NCBI RefSeq assembly: GCF_035282405.1
Contig: NZ_JAYKBP010000001.1
Span: 124,001-188,000 of the forward strand
Source of the DNA: Parvimonas sp035282405
Lineage (GTDB): Bacteria; Bacillota; Clostridia; Tissierellales; Peptoniphilaceae
Direction of reading: 5' to 3'
Length of the DNA: 64,000 nt
Position numbers and translations under genes: made by a program. Positions 28,549 to 37,951 of this stretch are shown here, piece by piece. The notes beneath the pieces were generated by a model. That model was given only the letters and a program-made list of their open reading frames with translations. It ran no database searches and was not told where the DNA came from. Every line of letters begins with the position of its first letter. Position 1 is the first letter of the stretch.

Positions 28549-29280
28549 TCATTTTTTTAAGACATACAGTATTCTATAGCTATTTTTACTATTGTTCTTA
28601 AAAGTTTCAAAATCTAAAATTTCTAAAATTTTAAAGTTGTTTTTAGCAATTGATTTTAGTATATCATTTTCCAAATGAATATACTGCCTTTGTCTTTCTT
28701 TAATTTTTTCATAGGTATTTTTTTCATTTTTTATAAAAAAATCAATTTCAAAATCAATATACTTTTTATAAAGACTATTTCTCCAAACATAAAATATATC
28801 TTCTTCTTCAACAACAAAAGTATTATTCCCTAAATATTCTTTTAATTTAAATTCAGAATTTATATCAAACATTAAAATTGAATTTTCATCCATTTGTCTC
28901 TTACAATTTTGTAAAAACAAATCTATTTCATTAATATTTTTCAAATAATTTAAAACATCAAAAAAACAACATATTAAGCTATATTTATTATTAGAAATAA
29001 AATTCCTAATATCTCCTTTTAAAATATTAACATTATTATAATCAATCAACTTATTATACGCAATAGATAACATATTTTCGGAAATATCAAAACCATCAAC
29101 GTTAATTCCTCGTTTTAAAAATTGTGTAGTTAAATTTCCACTGCCCATTCCACATTCTAAGATGTTTTTTACTTCCACGTTATTATTTATACAAATTTGT
29201 ATAACATTAGAGGCAAGTAAATTATAATCTACTTGCCTTTTCATTAATTCATCATAAATATAAGAAAATTTATCATACAT
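28549..29280 (-). CDS. Class I SAM-dependent methyltransferase
   Basis: 243 residues. Motif I is ILECGMGSGNLTTQFLKRG (near 40), followed by an acidic residue in VDGFDISENML and motif II/III in LICCFFDVLNYL. The C-terminal part lacks a recognisable substrate domain, so it is a generic small-molecule methyltransferase. It starts five bases after hpt and is probably the last gene of the valS-hpt transcript. No terminator is obvious behind it. Confidence 0.85.
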   Translation of the reverse strand: MYDKFSYIYDELMKRQVDYNLLASNVIQICINNNVEVKNILECGMGSGNLTTQFLKRGINVDGFDISENMLSIAYNKLIDYNNVNILKGDIRNFISNNKYSLICCFFDVLNYLKNINEIDLFLQNCKRQMDENSILMFDINSEFKLKEYLGNNTFVVEEEDIFYVWRNSLYKKYIDFEIDFFIKNEKNTYEKIKERQRQYIHLENDILKSIAKNNFKILEILDFETFKNNSKNSYRILYVLKK

Positions 29281-29285
29281 ATTTA

Positions 29286-29807
29286 TTAATCCTCATAAGA
29301 AAAAATATAAGGAATATTTCTATACTTATTACCATAGTTAAGACCATATCCAACTATAAACCAATCTTCAATTTCAAAACCAAAATAATCAGGAACTATA
29401 TCGACTTCTCTTCTACAAGGTTTATCAAGCATAACACAAGTTTTAATGCTTTTTGGATTTTTCTTTAAAAGATATTCTCTAATATTTTTTAATGTATTTC
29501 CTGAATCCATAATATCATCTACAATAAGAACATCTTTACCTTCAATATCTTCCCTGAAATCAGAAATAATATTAACTGTACCTGTTGAAATTTCTGAATG
29601 CTCATAAGAAGATGTAGTAATAAAATCAACAACTATAGGTTCATCTATCTCTCTGACTAAATCTGCAAGAAAAACAAAACTACCTCTTAAAAGACCAATA
29701 GCCACTAAATCTTTACCAGCATAGTCTTTTGAAATTTGTTTGCCAAGTTCTTTTACTCTATTGGCAATTTCTTCTCTTGAAAATCTAGTAACCTCTCTTT
29801 TGTTCAT
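29286..29807 (-). CDS. hpt: Hypoxanthine phosphoribosyltransferase
   Basis: 173 residues. The PRPP-binding motif is VLIVDDIMDSGNTL, preceded by the GLLRGSFVFLADL flexible region and followed by DYFGFEIEDWFIVGYGLNYGNKYRN, all typical of HPRT. It salvages hypoxanthine (and usually guanine) to IMP/GMP. The start chosen (ATG at 29805-29807) lies nine bases after a perfect AGGAGG; a reading 16 codons longer has no site. It overlaps the end of the small membrane gene by 23 bases. Confidence 0.96.
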   Translation of the reverse strand: MNKREVTRFSREEIANRVKELGKQISKDYAGKDLVAIGLLRGSFVFLADLVREIDEPIVVDFITTSSYEHSEISTGTVNIISDFREDIEGKDVLIVDDIMDSGNTLKNIREYLLKKNPKSIKTCVMLDKPCRREVDIVPDYFGFEIEDWFIVGYGLNYGNKYRNIPYIFSYED

Positions 29808-29985
29808 CAAAATAGTCCTCCTTTGGAATTTTTTTATCATTTTTATTTTTCTCAAACTCTATTTTCTTTTTCTCAGTGTCTTTAATTTCTTTTAAAATCA
29901 TTAATATTTTATTTAAAGTATATTGAATACTAACAAGTATTATAATTAAAAAAGTCATAAATATTACATTAAAATCAATTTTCAT
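29785..29985 (-). CDS. Small single-pass membrane protein
   Basis: 66 residues: one N-terminal membrane helix (FNVIFMTFLIIILVSIQYTL) and a strongly charged Lys/Glu/Asp tail (DTEKKKIEFEKNKNDKKIP). The ATG follows AGGTGATTAT and begins 8 bases after the valS stop, and the end overlaps hpt, so it is probably translated within the operon. No family recognised. It could be non-coding chance, but spacing and ribosome binding site favour a gene. Confidence 0.55.
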   Translation of the reverse strand: MKIDFNVIFMTFLIIILVSIQYTLNKILMILKEIKDTEKKKIEFEKNKNDKKIPKEDYFDEQKRGY

Positions 29986-29993
29986 ATAATCAC

Positions 29994-32621
29994 CTAATCA
30001 TTCTTAATTTTCTTAATGCTCGATAAAATTTCATCATGAATATTTTGATATTTTTTCAACTTTTCTCTTTCTTCATTGACAACTTTTTCTGGAGCATTAT
30101 TAACAAACTTTTCATTTGAAAGTTTAGAAGAAGCCCTTTTTATTTCACCTTCATATTTTTGTAAATCTGAATTTAATTTTTCCAATTCTTTTTCATAATC
30201 CACCAATCCATCTAACGGAATATAAATTTTTTGATTATTACAAATTACAACCATAGAATTTGCAATTTCTTCGTCCCTATCCATTACTATAACTCTAGAA
30301 CAACATGCCAAGAATCTATATAAATGCTCTAATGTAGATGTATACTTTTTAGTTAATTCACTACTTGGAACAAAATATAAATCAGATTTTTTTGAAGGTG
30401 GAATATTTTTTTCACTTCTCTTATTTCTAATTGCTGTGATAGTTTCAATCAAGTTTTCAACTTGTCTTTCTTCTTCTATAAACATACTATTTTCATCATA
30501 TATAGGAAAACTTGCATTGATAAGTTTTTCATTAACATTAGGCATAAAAGAATATATTTCTTCTGTTATAAATGGCATAAATGGATGTAATAATTTCAGA
30601 ATATTATTCAAAACATATACTAAAACAGATTTTGCAACAATTTTTTTATCAAGATTATCTCCATATAATCTAGTTTTAGAAAACTCAATATACCAGTCAC
30701 AAAATTCGTTCCAGATAAAATCATAAATTTTAGCTGATGCTAAGCCGAACTCAAATTTCGAAAGATTTTCTGCTAATTCTTCAATGGTTCTATTTAATCT
30801 AGTTAAAATCCACTTATCTTCAATTTCTATCTTACTAAAATCAATATTATAAACTTCTTCATCATTTAAGTTCATAAGAACAAATCTTGACGCATTCCAA
30901 AGTTTATTAGCGAAATTTCTATTGGATTCTACTCTTTTTTCATAGAACCTCATATCATTTCCAGGAGTATTTCCTCCAACTAATGTAAATCTTAAAGCAT
31001 CTGCACCATATTTATCTATTATTTCAATTGGATCTATACCGTTACCTAATGATTTACTCATCTTTCTTCCAAGTTCATCTCTAATTAATCCTGTAAAATA
31101 TACATTTTCAAAAGGAACTTCATTAAGATTGTATAAGCTTGAGAACATCATTCTAATAACCCAGAAAAATAAAATATCATATCCAGTAACCAAAGTATTA
31201 GTTGGGAAAAAATATTTTAAATCTTCAGTCTCATTAGGCCATCCTAAAGTTGAAAAAGGCCATAATGCGGAAGAAAACCAAGTATCTAAAGTATCTTCAT
31301 CTCTTATAAAAGTTTTTCCTTCCTCTTTTGGGTCTGTTCTAGTTACAATTACTTCTCCTGTTTCTTCACAATAATATACAGGAAGTCTATGTCCCCACCA
31401 TAATTGACGAGAAATACACCAGTCTTTAATATTATCTAACCAATTTATATAAACTTTTCCAAATCTCTCAGGAATAATATTTAACTTTCCATCTAAATAT
31501 GCTTGTTTAGCAAGCTTTGCTAATTCATTCATTCTAACAAACCATTGTTTTGATATAATTGGTTCAATAATTGTCTTACATCTTTCACAATGTCCTACGG
31601 CATGATTATGTGGTTCAATTTTAATCAAATATCCAGTTTCTTTAAGTTCTTTTACAATTTCTTTTCTTGCAACTTCTCTTTCCAAACCAGAAAATTTTCC
31701 AAATCCTTTAGCAATTTTACCATCATGGTCCATAATAAGCTTTTGACCTAAATTATGTCTACTTCCAACTTCAAAATCATTTGGATCGTGAGAAGGTGTA
31801 ATCTTAACACAACCTGTACCAAATTCCATATCAACATACTCATCTGCTATTAGTGGAATTTCAATATTTAAAATAGGTAAAATTAAAGTCTTGCCTACCT
31901 TATCCTTATATCTTTCATCATCAGGATGTACAGCAACAGCAAGGTCTCCAAGCATTGTTTCAGGTCTCGTTGTTGCAATTGTTAAATATTCCTCACTATC
32001 TTTAAAGAAATATTTAATATGATAAAAATTTCCGTCCTCATCAACATGTTCAACTTCAGCATCTGAAATAGCAGTTCCACAATTACAACACCAATTTACT
32101 ATTCTATCTCCTCTGTAAATTAAACCATCATTGTACATTTTTATAAAGACTTCTTCTACCGCTTTAGATAAATTTTCATCTAAAGTAAATGCATCTCTTG
32201 ACCAATCACAAGAAACTCCTAATGTTTTTAATTGATTTTTAATATTTCCCCCATACTTATCTGTCCAATCCCACGCTTCTTTTAAGAATCCATCTCTTCC
32301 AAGTTTTTCCTTAGAATTACCATCTTTTTTAATTTTTTCAACAACTTTCGCCTCTGTGGATATAGATGCATGGTCAGTCCCTGGAACCCAAAGAGCTTCA
32401 TAACCACTCATTCTTTTCCAACGGATTACAATATCTTGAATAGTATTATTAAGTGCATGTCCTAAATGTAAATTACCTGTTACATTTGGTGGTGGCATAA
32501 CAATAGTATATGGTGTTTTATCAAGATTTACGTGTGCAACAAAATCTTTATCTTCTAACCAACTACTATAAATTTTATTTTCAAAATCTTTTGGACTATA
32601 AGTTTTTTCTAAATTTTTCAT
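29994..32621 (-). CDS. valS: Valyl-tRNA synthetase
   Basis: 875 residues, a normal length. The class I signature HIGH appears as PPPNVTGNLHLGHALNN near residue 41 and KMSKS as GRKMSKSLGNGIDP near 520. A CP1 editing domain lies between them (TTRPETMLGDLAVAVHP), with zinc-type Cys pairs VNWCCNCGTA and CERCKTI. The C-terminal coiled coil (YEGEIKRASSKLSNEKFVNNAPEKVVNEE) is the ValRS tRNA-binding arm. The enzyme charges tRNA-Val and edits threonyl mischarging. Expression is governed by the T-box leader upstream. Confidence 0.98.
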   Translation of the reverse strand: MKNLEKTYSPKDFENKIYSSWLEDKDFVAHVNLDKTPYTIVMPPPNVTGNLHLGHALNNTIQDIVIRWKRMSGYEALWVPGTDHASISTEAKVVEKIKKDGNSKEKLGRDGFLKEAWDWTDKYGGNIKNQLKTLGVSCDWSRDAFTLDENLSKAVEEVFIKMYNDGLIYRGDRIVNWCCNCGTAISDAEVEHVDEDGNFYHIKYFFKDSEEYLTIATTRPETMLGDLAVAVHPDDERYKDKVGKTLILPILNIEIPLIADEYVDMEFGTGCVKITPSHDPNDFEVGSRHNLGQKLIMDHDGKIAKGFGKFSGLEREVARKEIVKELKETGYLIKIEPHNHAVGHCERCKTIIEPIISKQWFVRMNELAKLAKQAYLDGKLNIIPERFGKVYINWLDNIKDWCISRQLWWGHRLPVYYCEETGEVIVTRTDPKEEGKTFIRDEDTLDTWFSSALWPFSTLGWPNETEDLKYFFPTNTLVTGYDILFFWVIRMMFSSLYNLNEVPFENVYFTGLIRDELGRKMSKSLGNGIDPIEIIDKYGADALRFTLVGGNTPGNDMRFYEKRVESNRNFANKLWNASRFVLMNLNDEEVYNIDFSKIEIEDKWILTRLNRTIEELAENLSKFEFGLASAKIYDFIWNEFCDWYIEFSKTRLYGDNLDKKIVAKSVLVYVLNNILKLLHPFMPFITEEIYSFMPNVNEKLINASFPIYDENSMFIEEERQVENLIETITAIRNKRSEKNIPPSKKSDLYFVPSSELTKKYTSTLEHLYRFLACCSRVIVMDRDEEIANSMVVICNNQKIYIPLDGLVDYEKELEKLNSDLQKYEGEIKRASSKLSNEKFVNNAPEKVVNEEREKLKKYQNIHDEILSSIKKIKND

Positions 32622-32731
32622 AAAACCTCCTTATATAAAAATATAATGTAAATAAATGTAAAATTACTAAATTTTTCATCTAGTGACTTTCATAATTAAT
32701 TTTTACCTAATAAGCTTGTTATCTTACAATT

Positions 32732-32965
32732 AAAAAAACTTCATCCTACATATAGGACGAAGTTATCGCGGTACCACCTAATTTTCATAAAAATGACTCT
32801 CTAAATTTATAACGAAATTACCCGTCTTTCAAAGCTAAAAAGCTACCTTCACAAAAAACAAATTGAATTTTTGCACCAAACAAATTCTCTCTAAAAATTT
32901 ACTTTAAGTTACTCTTCTTTTATATGCCTATATTTAATTATCTATTTACATAAAAATATTAGATA
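32732..32965 (-). promoter_or_regulatory. T-box riboswitch controlling valS
   Basis: On the minus strand the T-box core GGTGGTACCGCG (32778-32767) pairs into an antiterminator. It is followed by a competing terminator, AACTTCGTCCTA-tatg-TAGGATGAAGTT, with a T7 run (32764-32732). Upstream are the stem I elements AGAGAG and GGTGCAAAAATTC, then a candidate specifier GTA (valine codon) at 32846-32844 in GAAGGTAGC. T-boxes read the charging state of the cognate tRNA; here uncharged tRNA-Val would favour read-through into valS. The T-box and terminator are certain; the exact specifier position is my best reading. Confidence 0.92.
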
Positions 32966-32966
32966 T

Positions 32967-32995
32967 ATTATAACATGTAAATAATTAAATTTCAA
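32967..32995 (-). promoter_or_regulatory. valS/T-box promoter
   Basis: Minus strand TTGAAA (32995-32990), 17 bases, TATAAT (32972-32967), directly upstream of the T-box leader. Confidence 0.75.
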
Positions 32996-33035
32996 CATAA
33001 ATAGTAGCCATAATTTAAAATTTGTTGTTAGGATT

Positions 33036-33067
33036 GAAAAAAAGACCGGTATTAAATTCCGGTCTAA
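33036..33067 (-). terminator. Terminator after ahpC
   Basis: Minus strand AGACCGG and CCGGTCT form a GC-rich 7-bp stem, followed by seven T residues, just past the ahpC stop. Confidence 0.85.
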
Positions 33068-33079
33068 ATTGATTTATAA

Positions 33080-33643
33080 TTAAATTTTACCAACTAAGTC
33101 TAGTCCTGGAGTTAGTGTTTCATCACCCGGTTCCCATCTTGCAGGACATACTTTATCTCCATGCTTGAAAACGAACTGAGCAGCTTGAACTTTTCTTAAT
33201 AATTCTTTAGCATTTCTACCAATTCCATTGGAATTTACTTCGTAAAGAACTATTTCACCTTGAGGATTTACAACAAAAGTTCCTCTTAACGCTTGACCTT
33301 CTCCCTCAATTAAAACTCCAAATTGTTCTGAAAGAGCAAAAGCTCTATCTGAAATCATTGGATATTGAATTTTTCTGATTGTTTCAGAAGCATCCCACCA
33401 TGCTTTGTGAACAAATTCAGAATCAGTAGACACTGAATAAATTTCACAACCAATTGCTTTGAATTTATCATAGCTCAATGCTAAATCTTCTAACTCAGTT
33501 GGACATACAAATGTAAAATCTCCTGGATAAAAGAAGAAAACACTCCACTTCCCTTCTAAATCTTTGTTTGATACTCTTATTATATCCCCATCATAATATG
33601 CAGGAACATCAAATTCTTCAATTTTTTTTCCAATTAAACTCAT
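33080..33643 (-). CDS. ahpC: AhpC-type 2-Cys peroxiredoxin
   Basis: 187 residues. The peroxidatic Cys47 sits in FYPGDFTFVCPTE and the resolving Cys166 in KVCPARWEPG, giving a typical AhpC. It reduces hydrogen peroxide and organic peroxides, taking electrons from a thioredoxin-type or AhpF-type reductase. No ahpF is present. It sits directly after the glycine reductase operon, behind that operon's terminator but with its own promoter, so it can be expressed independently. The trxB at the head of the grd operon is a possible reductant source by way of a thioredoxin not found here. Confidence 0.95.
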   Translation of the reverse strand: MSLIGKKIEEFDVPAYYDGDIIRVSNKDLEGKWSVFFFYPGDFTFVCPTELEDLALSYDKFKAIGCEIYSVSTDSEFVHKAWWDASETIRKIQYPMISDRAFALSEQFGVLIEGEGQALRGTFVVNPQGEIVLYEVNSNGIGRNAKELLRKVQAAQFVFKHGDKVCPARWEPGDETLTPGLDLVGKI

Positions 33644-33684
33644 ACTAATACCTCCTATATTTGCCTTTTTACTAAGACAGTTTA

Positions 33685-33714
33685 ATTATACCACTTTTCA
33701 ATATTTTCAAACAA
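33685..33714 (-). promoter_or_regulatory. ahpC promoter
   Basis: Minus strand TTGTTT (33714-33709), 18 bases, TATAAT (33690-33685), about 40 bases before the ahpC start. Confidence 0.5.
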
Positions 33715-33738
33715 AAAAGAGAGCAAAAGCTCCCTTTA
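33714..33738 (-). terminator. Terminator of the glycine reductase operon
   Basis: Minus strand AAAGGGAGC-TTTT-GCTCTCTTT with one G-U pair, followed by TTTG, right after grdD. Confidence 0.75.
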
Positions 33739-33747
33739 AATTTTGTA

Positions 33748-34908
33748 TTAAGAAATATATCCTTCTTTTGATAAGATTTCTTTTGATTTTTCAAGATTTG
33801 CATCATTAACCATTACAACAGGTCCAGTACAGCCCATTCCGGTTTTTGCAAATATATTATTTTTCCACAAAGCAACCTTAGCATCTTCAAGTTCAAGAAT
33901 GTCAATACCACCAATTGTAGCAGTAGCTTGTTCTTCAGCAGGACATTTAACTTCTTCTTCTGATTCAGCTTTTTTAGCACCAGCAGAAGTTATTTTTTCT
34001 AAAATAGCCTTTAATCCTGCTTTGTTAGCTTTTTCAAATTCTTTCTTTGAAACTTCTTTGATATTTCCTTTGACTAATTGTCCAGCATAAGTCATAGCAT
34101 TAGCGATTACAGGGAATCCAGAAGCTCTTGATACTATTAGAACTAATCTATCATATCCTTCACCAATCCCTGGACCATATCCATAACCCATCGCTTCAAA
34201 TCCACCACCAGTAGTGTATGATGAGAATACCTTCATTAAAAGATTTCCCGTTAATGTATCATTAACCATAACATCTGGAACACCTTGTAATAAGTCATTT
34301 CCTCTCATTAATACTCCACCATCAGCTCTATTGGATTCAGCAAAGTTCATATCATATCCGTTTTCTTTTAATTCCTTAAATGCTCTTTCAACAGAAACTG
34401 CATTATCAACATTCAAAATACCAACTGTTGGATTTTGAATTCCTAATGCTTTAGCAACAATAACTCCATAGATACCATTTTTAACCATACCTTCTACTCT
34501 ATGTGCAGAAGAAGTACCAGTTGTTGTTGCAATTATCATTTCTTTTGCAGCAGCCGGAGTAACAACTCTCCCTACAGTAGAAACTCCAATTGGGAAACTA
34601 TAATGCATAGTAACGCAGCCATCAATTTCTCCACTATCTAAAAGTGATTCCATCTTTTTGTAACCTTCTTCTTCATTTTCAACAACATATTGTTTTAATG
34701 AAGTATTAACTTCAGGTCCAATTATACAATATTCTACACTTTTATCTCTTGATTGAGCAAGTTCAGCTCCTTTAACAACATTATCTAATCCATGTTCACT
34801 GCCTAAAGTTGTAACAGCAATTCTTGGTCTTGTTCCAAACGCCCCTGTTTCTAAACCGGTAGCAATTTCTTCAAAGACATTACCTATTACTTTTTTTATA
34901 TCAGACAT
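33748..34908 (-). CDS. grdD: Glycine reductase complex protein C, subunit GrdD
   Basis: 386 residues from the ATG at 34906-34908, which has GAGGTG six bases upstream; a reading 7 codons longer overlaps grdC and lacks a site. The protein is PlsX/phosphotransacetylase-like and carries a C-terminal Cys in KTGMGCTGPVVMVND, the position of the acetyl-transfer Cys proposed for GrdD. Together with GrdC it forms protein C, which takes the carboxymethyl-selenoether from GrdA and releases acetyl phosphate. It is the last gene of the operon, ahead of a terminator. Confidence 0.95.
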   Translation of the reverse strand: MSDIKKVIGNVFEEIATGLETGAFGTRPRIAVTTLGSEHGLDNVVKGAELAQSRDKSVEYCIIGPEVNTSLKQYVVENEEEGYKKMESLLDSGEIDGCVTMHYSFPIGVSTVGRVVTPAAAKEMIIATTTGTSSAHRVEGMVKNGIYGVIVAKALGIQNPTVGILNVDNAVSVERAFKELKENGYDMNFAESNRADGGVLMRGNDLLQGVPDVMVNDTLTGNLLMKVFSSYTTGGGFEAMGYGYGPGIGEGYDRLVLIVSRASGFPVIANAMTYAGQLVKGNIKEVSKKEFEKANKAGLKAILEKITSAGAKKAESEEEVKCPAEEQATATIGGIDILELEDAKVALWKNNIFAKTGMGCTGPVVMVNDANLEKSKEILSKEGYIS

Positions 34909-34918
34909 GAAATCACCT

Positions 34919-36460
34919 CTATTCTTCAATTAAAGAAGATGCAAAATTTCTCATTGCTTCAGCAACTAATTTCTTAACTTCTTCCTTAGAAACTCCAGAG
35001 TTGTCTTCTAATTTACCTGAATTTCTTTCTAAAACAATTGATACACCATCAAATAAGTTAGTCATTCTACCTAAGAACAATGAACCTTTACCAATAATCA
35101 TAGCTCTATTTAGGTTACCTGAAGTTAAATCTTCACGACAGAATCCTAAATAAGGAACTCCTGAAGGAATATGTCCTTGAGTTGGAGCCCATCCTTCCAT
35201 ACCATGATCTTCAATAAAACTTGCAATTTCAGCTTTTTCTAATTGTTTTTTCATTACTCCTAATGCACCAATCATCTTAAAGTTTGCATTCGGAACATCT
35301 CCTGCTCCTGCAGGTTTAGTAATGTCAGGATTTTGCATTTCTGCTGAATATTTATCAACATCTTTAACTGTTAAATTAGCTTTTTCTAATGGAGCAGTAA
35401 CTAATGATGACATTACAGCTTGTGGTGAAGATCCAGTTCCTACTGTATGTCTTCCAACTATATCAGTCCTTAATACTGGATTAACTCCATCATTTTCAGA
35501 AATTAATGCAGCAAATCCACCTATACAATCTTCTAATATAGGTAAGCCTTTTTTAAGGTGATCCTTACCATTCATACCTAATTTAGCAGTACATCCACCA
35601 GCTACAATAACAACATTCTTAAATGTTCCTGCATGGACATGGGAAGATGCTGTAATTAATGTATGAGTTGGAGCTGCACAGAATCCTCTTAAGTCAGAGC
35701 CTGAAGCGTTGTTAAATCCAGCCAATTCAGCTATAGATTTTGCGAAGTTACCACCACCTCTTTGATTCATATCTCCACATGCTTCTTCTGAACATTCAAT
35801 AATATATTCAACATCATTAGGATCTAAATTATTTTTAGCAACTAAATGTAAAGCAGCTAATAATCCTGATGCCTTAGTAACTAGATTTTCTAACATAACA
35901 TGAGCAGATAAGTTAACATCAACATCATGTGCTCTAGTAACAACACCTACTAATTTATCTTCAAAGTATAAACCTTCTGCATGATTTTCCATATGTCCTT
36001 CAAGAACAGATTGATCAACACCTTCTTTTAATCTAGCAACTAATCCATCTCCAATTAATGGGTGTTTTTCTAAATCGGATTTTACAGATTCAGTGAATTC
36101 TTTATTAAGATAAACTAAATCGAAAGCATCACAAATCTTCATAAGACCAATAAATTCATGTTCTGGCATTATTTCACCATATTTACCATCTCTTTCTGCT
36201 CCTGATAAATATTTATCAGCATCTGACCATGGTTGTGGTACATTCTTTAAATCTTCTGGTCTTTTGTTTCCAATATAAACTTGGTTTGGTAAATAATTTA
36301 ATACTTCTTCATATTTTCTAATATGCTTTGGTATTTCCTTTAAATATTCTGAATCAGGATTTAAAGCCTTTTCAGTAGTTTGAGTTGTTCCATTTTGAAT
36401 TATCATGTCTGGCGCATGAACTAATACGTAAGAAGTTCCTTTTAATACAGGAAAATTCAT
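34919..36460 (-). CDS. grdC: Glycine reductase complex protein C, subunit GrdC
   Basis: 513 residues. The N-terminus (VLKGTSYVLVHAPDMIIQNG) and the ketoacyl-synthase-like core are those of GrdC: YIIECSEEACGDMNQRGGG, GFCAAPTHTLITASSHVHAG, VVIVAGGCTAKLGMNG. GrdC and GrdD form the acetyl-phosphate-producing protein C of glycine, sarcosine and betaine reductases. It has a perfect AGGAGG site and is separated from grdB by 131 bases that contain a terminator-like hairpin, so it may be made at a lower level than GrdA, B and E. Confidence 0.96.
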   Translation of the reverse strand: MNFPVLKGTSYVLVHAPDMIIQNGTTQTTEKALNPDSEYLKEIPKHIRKYEEVLNYLPNQVYIGNKRPEDLKNVPQPWSDADKYLSGAERDGKYGEIMPEHEFIGLMKICDAFDLVYLNKEFTESVKSDLEKHPLIGDGLVARLKEGVDQSVLEGHMENHAEGLYFEDKLVGVVTRAHDVDVNLSAHVMLENLVTKASGLLAALHLVAKNNLDPNDVEYIIECSEEACGDMNQRGGGNFAKSIAELAGFNNASGSDLRGFCAAPTHTLITASSHVHAGTFKNVVIVAGGCTAKLGMNGKDHLKKGLPILEDCIGGFAALISENDGVNPVLRTDIVGRHTVGTGSSPQAVMSSLVTAPLEKANLTVKDVDKYSAEMQNPDITKPAGAGDVPNANFKMIGALGVMKKQLEKAEIASFIEDHGMEGWAPTQGHIPSGVPYLGFCREDLTSGNLNRAMIIGKGSLFLGRMTNLFDGVSIVLERNSGKLEDNSGVSKEEVKKLVAEAMRNFASSLIEE

Positions 36461-36552
36461 CTTAATTACCTCCTTTAATATAAAAAAACAGATAGCATAG
36501 TATGTATTCCATATAAGCCAACTACCCTCATCTAATAGAATACCATTAAATT

Positions 36553-36582
36553 AAAAAGGTGTCAATACCTGACACCTTTTTT
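36553..36582 (-). terminator. Terminator-like hairpin between grdB and grdC
   Basis: A perfect 12-bp stem, AAAAAGGTGTCA/TGACACCTTTTT with a 5-base loop, has T-runs on both strands, so it could work in either direction. It begins 10 bases after the grdB stop, inside the operon. Confidence 0.8.
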
Positions 36583-36591
36583 ATTTAAAAA

Positions 36592-37899
36592 TTATTCAAA
36601 TATTGTTTGTCCTTCAACTTCAGTTGATAAAGCACTTAATGCTTTCTTAACAATACCCATTCTTAAAGAATATTCTTCCTCAGCAGTCAATTTAGGATTA
36701 CCTAATGGATGAGGAATTGCTATAGCAGGAACAATTCTATTAGCTCCTACTGTCATTGAAATTGGAGTTACAGTACATACATGCACTACTGGAATTCCAG
36801 CTCTTTCAATTTCTTTAACCATCGTTGCTCCGCAACGTGTACAAGTACCTCAAGTAGATGTCAATATAACTGCATCTACTCCATCAGCAACTAATTCTTT
36901 ACTATATTTTTCAGCAAATGCTTTTGCAGAAGCTACTGCTGTACCATTACCTACTGTAGTATAGAAATATCTATGAAGACTTCCGATTTCACCTTTCTTT
37001 TCAAGCTCTCTTAAAACATCAACAGGTAAAACTCTGTCTGAATCTTGGTTAGCATAAACAGGGTCATAACCACCATGAGCAGTTTCCCATTCACCTTCTT
37101 TAAGATCCATTACACCATCAATATCATATTTACCATATTTTGAAGCTGATGAAGATTCAATATGATCTGGGTTTGCATGAGGAACTATACCACCAGATGT
37201 TACTAATGCTATTTTAGCATTTTTGATATCCTTAACAGCTGGATTTGGATCTACTCTATCAAAGTTTGGCATTGGGAATTCTGTTTCGAATTCTTCGCCC
37301 TTTAACTTCTTAATCATCATAGTTACAGCTCTCTTACCACCAAAATCTTCTCTAAAGATATTCTTTCTAATTCCTCTTTCAATGTAACCTTCTTCAGCAG
37401 GAGAACCAATTTCTTCGCCTCTAACAAGTTTCATTGCAAGTGGAACCATTTTGCTTACAGCATCTTTCATACCTGCAGCACTATTCTTAGTTGAAACTAC
37501 ATATACGCTCTTCTTGAACATATCTGCACCTGGGTTTTCAATATACATACCAGTTAAAGCTGGAATTCCTAATTCATTTTGAACAGCTTCAGTAATTGTT
37601 CCAGCAGCAACTCCATAACGACCAGCATTAAATGCAGGACCTGCTATGAATAAATCTGGATTGTACTTTTTAACCATTTCTAAAACTTCTGCTTTAGCTT
37701 GGTCCATATTTTCACCAAAATAGCTATCACCACAAATAACAGTAGCAACTATTTCAGCTTCACCATTAAAACCAGCATTTAATGCTAAACCAGGTCCGAT
37801 TTTTTCTTCTCTAACTTCTGGTCTATAATCTGCCTTTTCTTCTCCACCGATACCAGCAAAGAATTGGTTTATATAGTGAACTACTCTTAATTTTTCCAC
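36592..37899 (-). CDS. grdB: Glycine reductase protein B, selenoprotein subunit GrdB
   Basis: 435 residues including selenocysteine at 350, encoded by TGA at 36850-36852. Reading through gives ILTST-U-GTCTRCGATM, the conserved UxxCxxC active site of GrdB. Without recoding the gene would look like two ORFs. The start is probably the GTG at 37897-37899, preceded by AGAGG, giving the family N-terminus VEKLRVVHYINQFFAGIGGEE. GrdB is the substrate-specific selenoprotein of protein B; with GrdE it activates glycine and passes the carboxymethyl group to GrdA. The sequence downstream of the TGA folds into a compact hairpin. The family match at both sides of the TGA makes the recoding near certain. 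Confidence 0.96.
36823..36852 (-). promoter_or_regulatory. Sec UGA codon of grdB with bacterial SECIS-like hairpin
   Basis: UGA is followed after 12 bases by CGUUGC-GGA-GCAACG, a perfect 6-bp stem with a G-containing 3-base loop (36837-36823). Bacterial SECIS elements lie within the coding region directly behind the UGA, as here. Confidence 0.7.
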
Positions 37900-37951
37900 A
37901 CTAATCACCTCTCTATCATATATTTATATATGATTTTATCTTAATTACAAA

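Noticed and set aside
36592..36822. Separate 76-residue gene starting MVKEIERAG
   Set aside because: It is the part of GrdB after the selenocysteine codon; the frame continues unbroken through the TGA.
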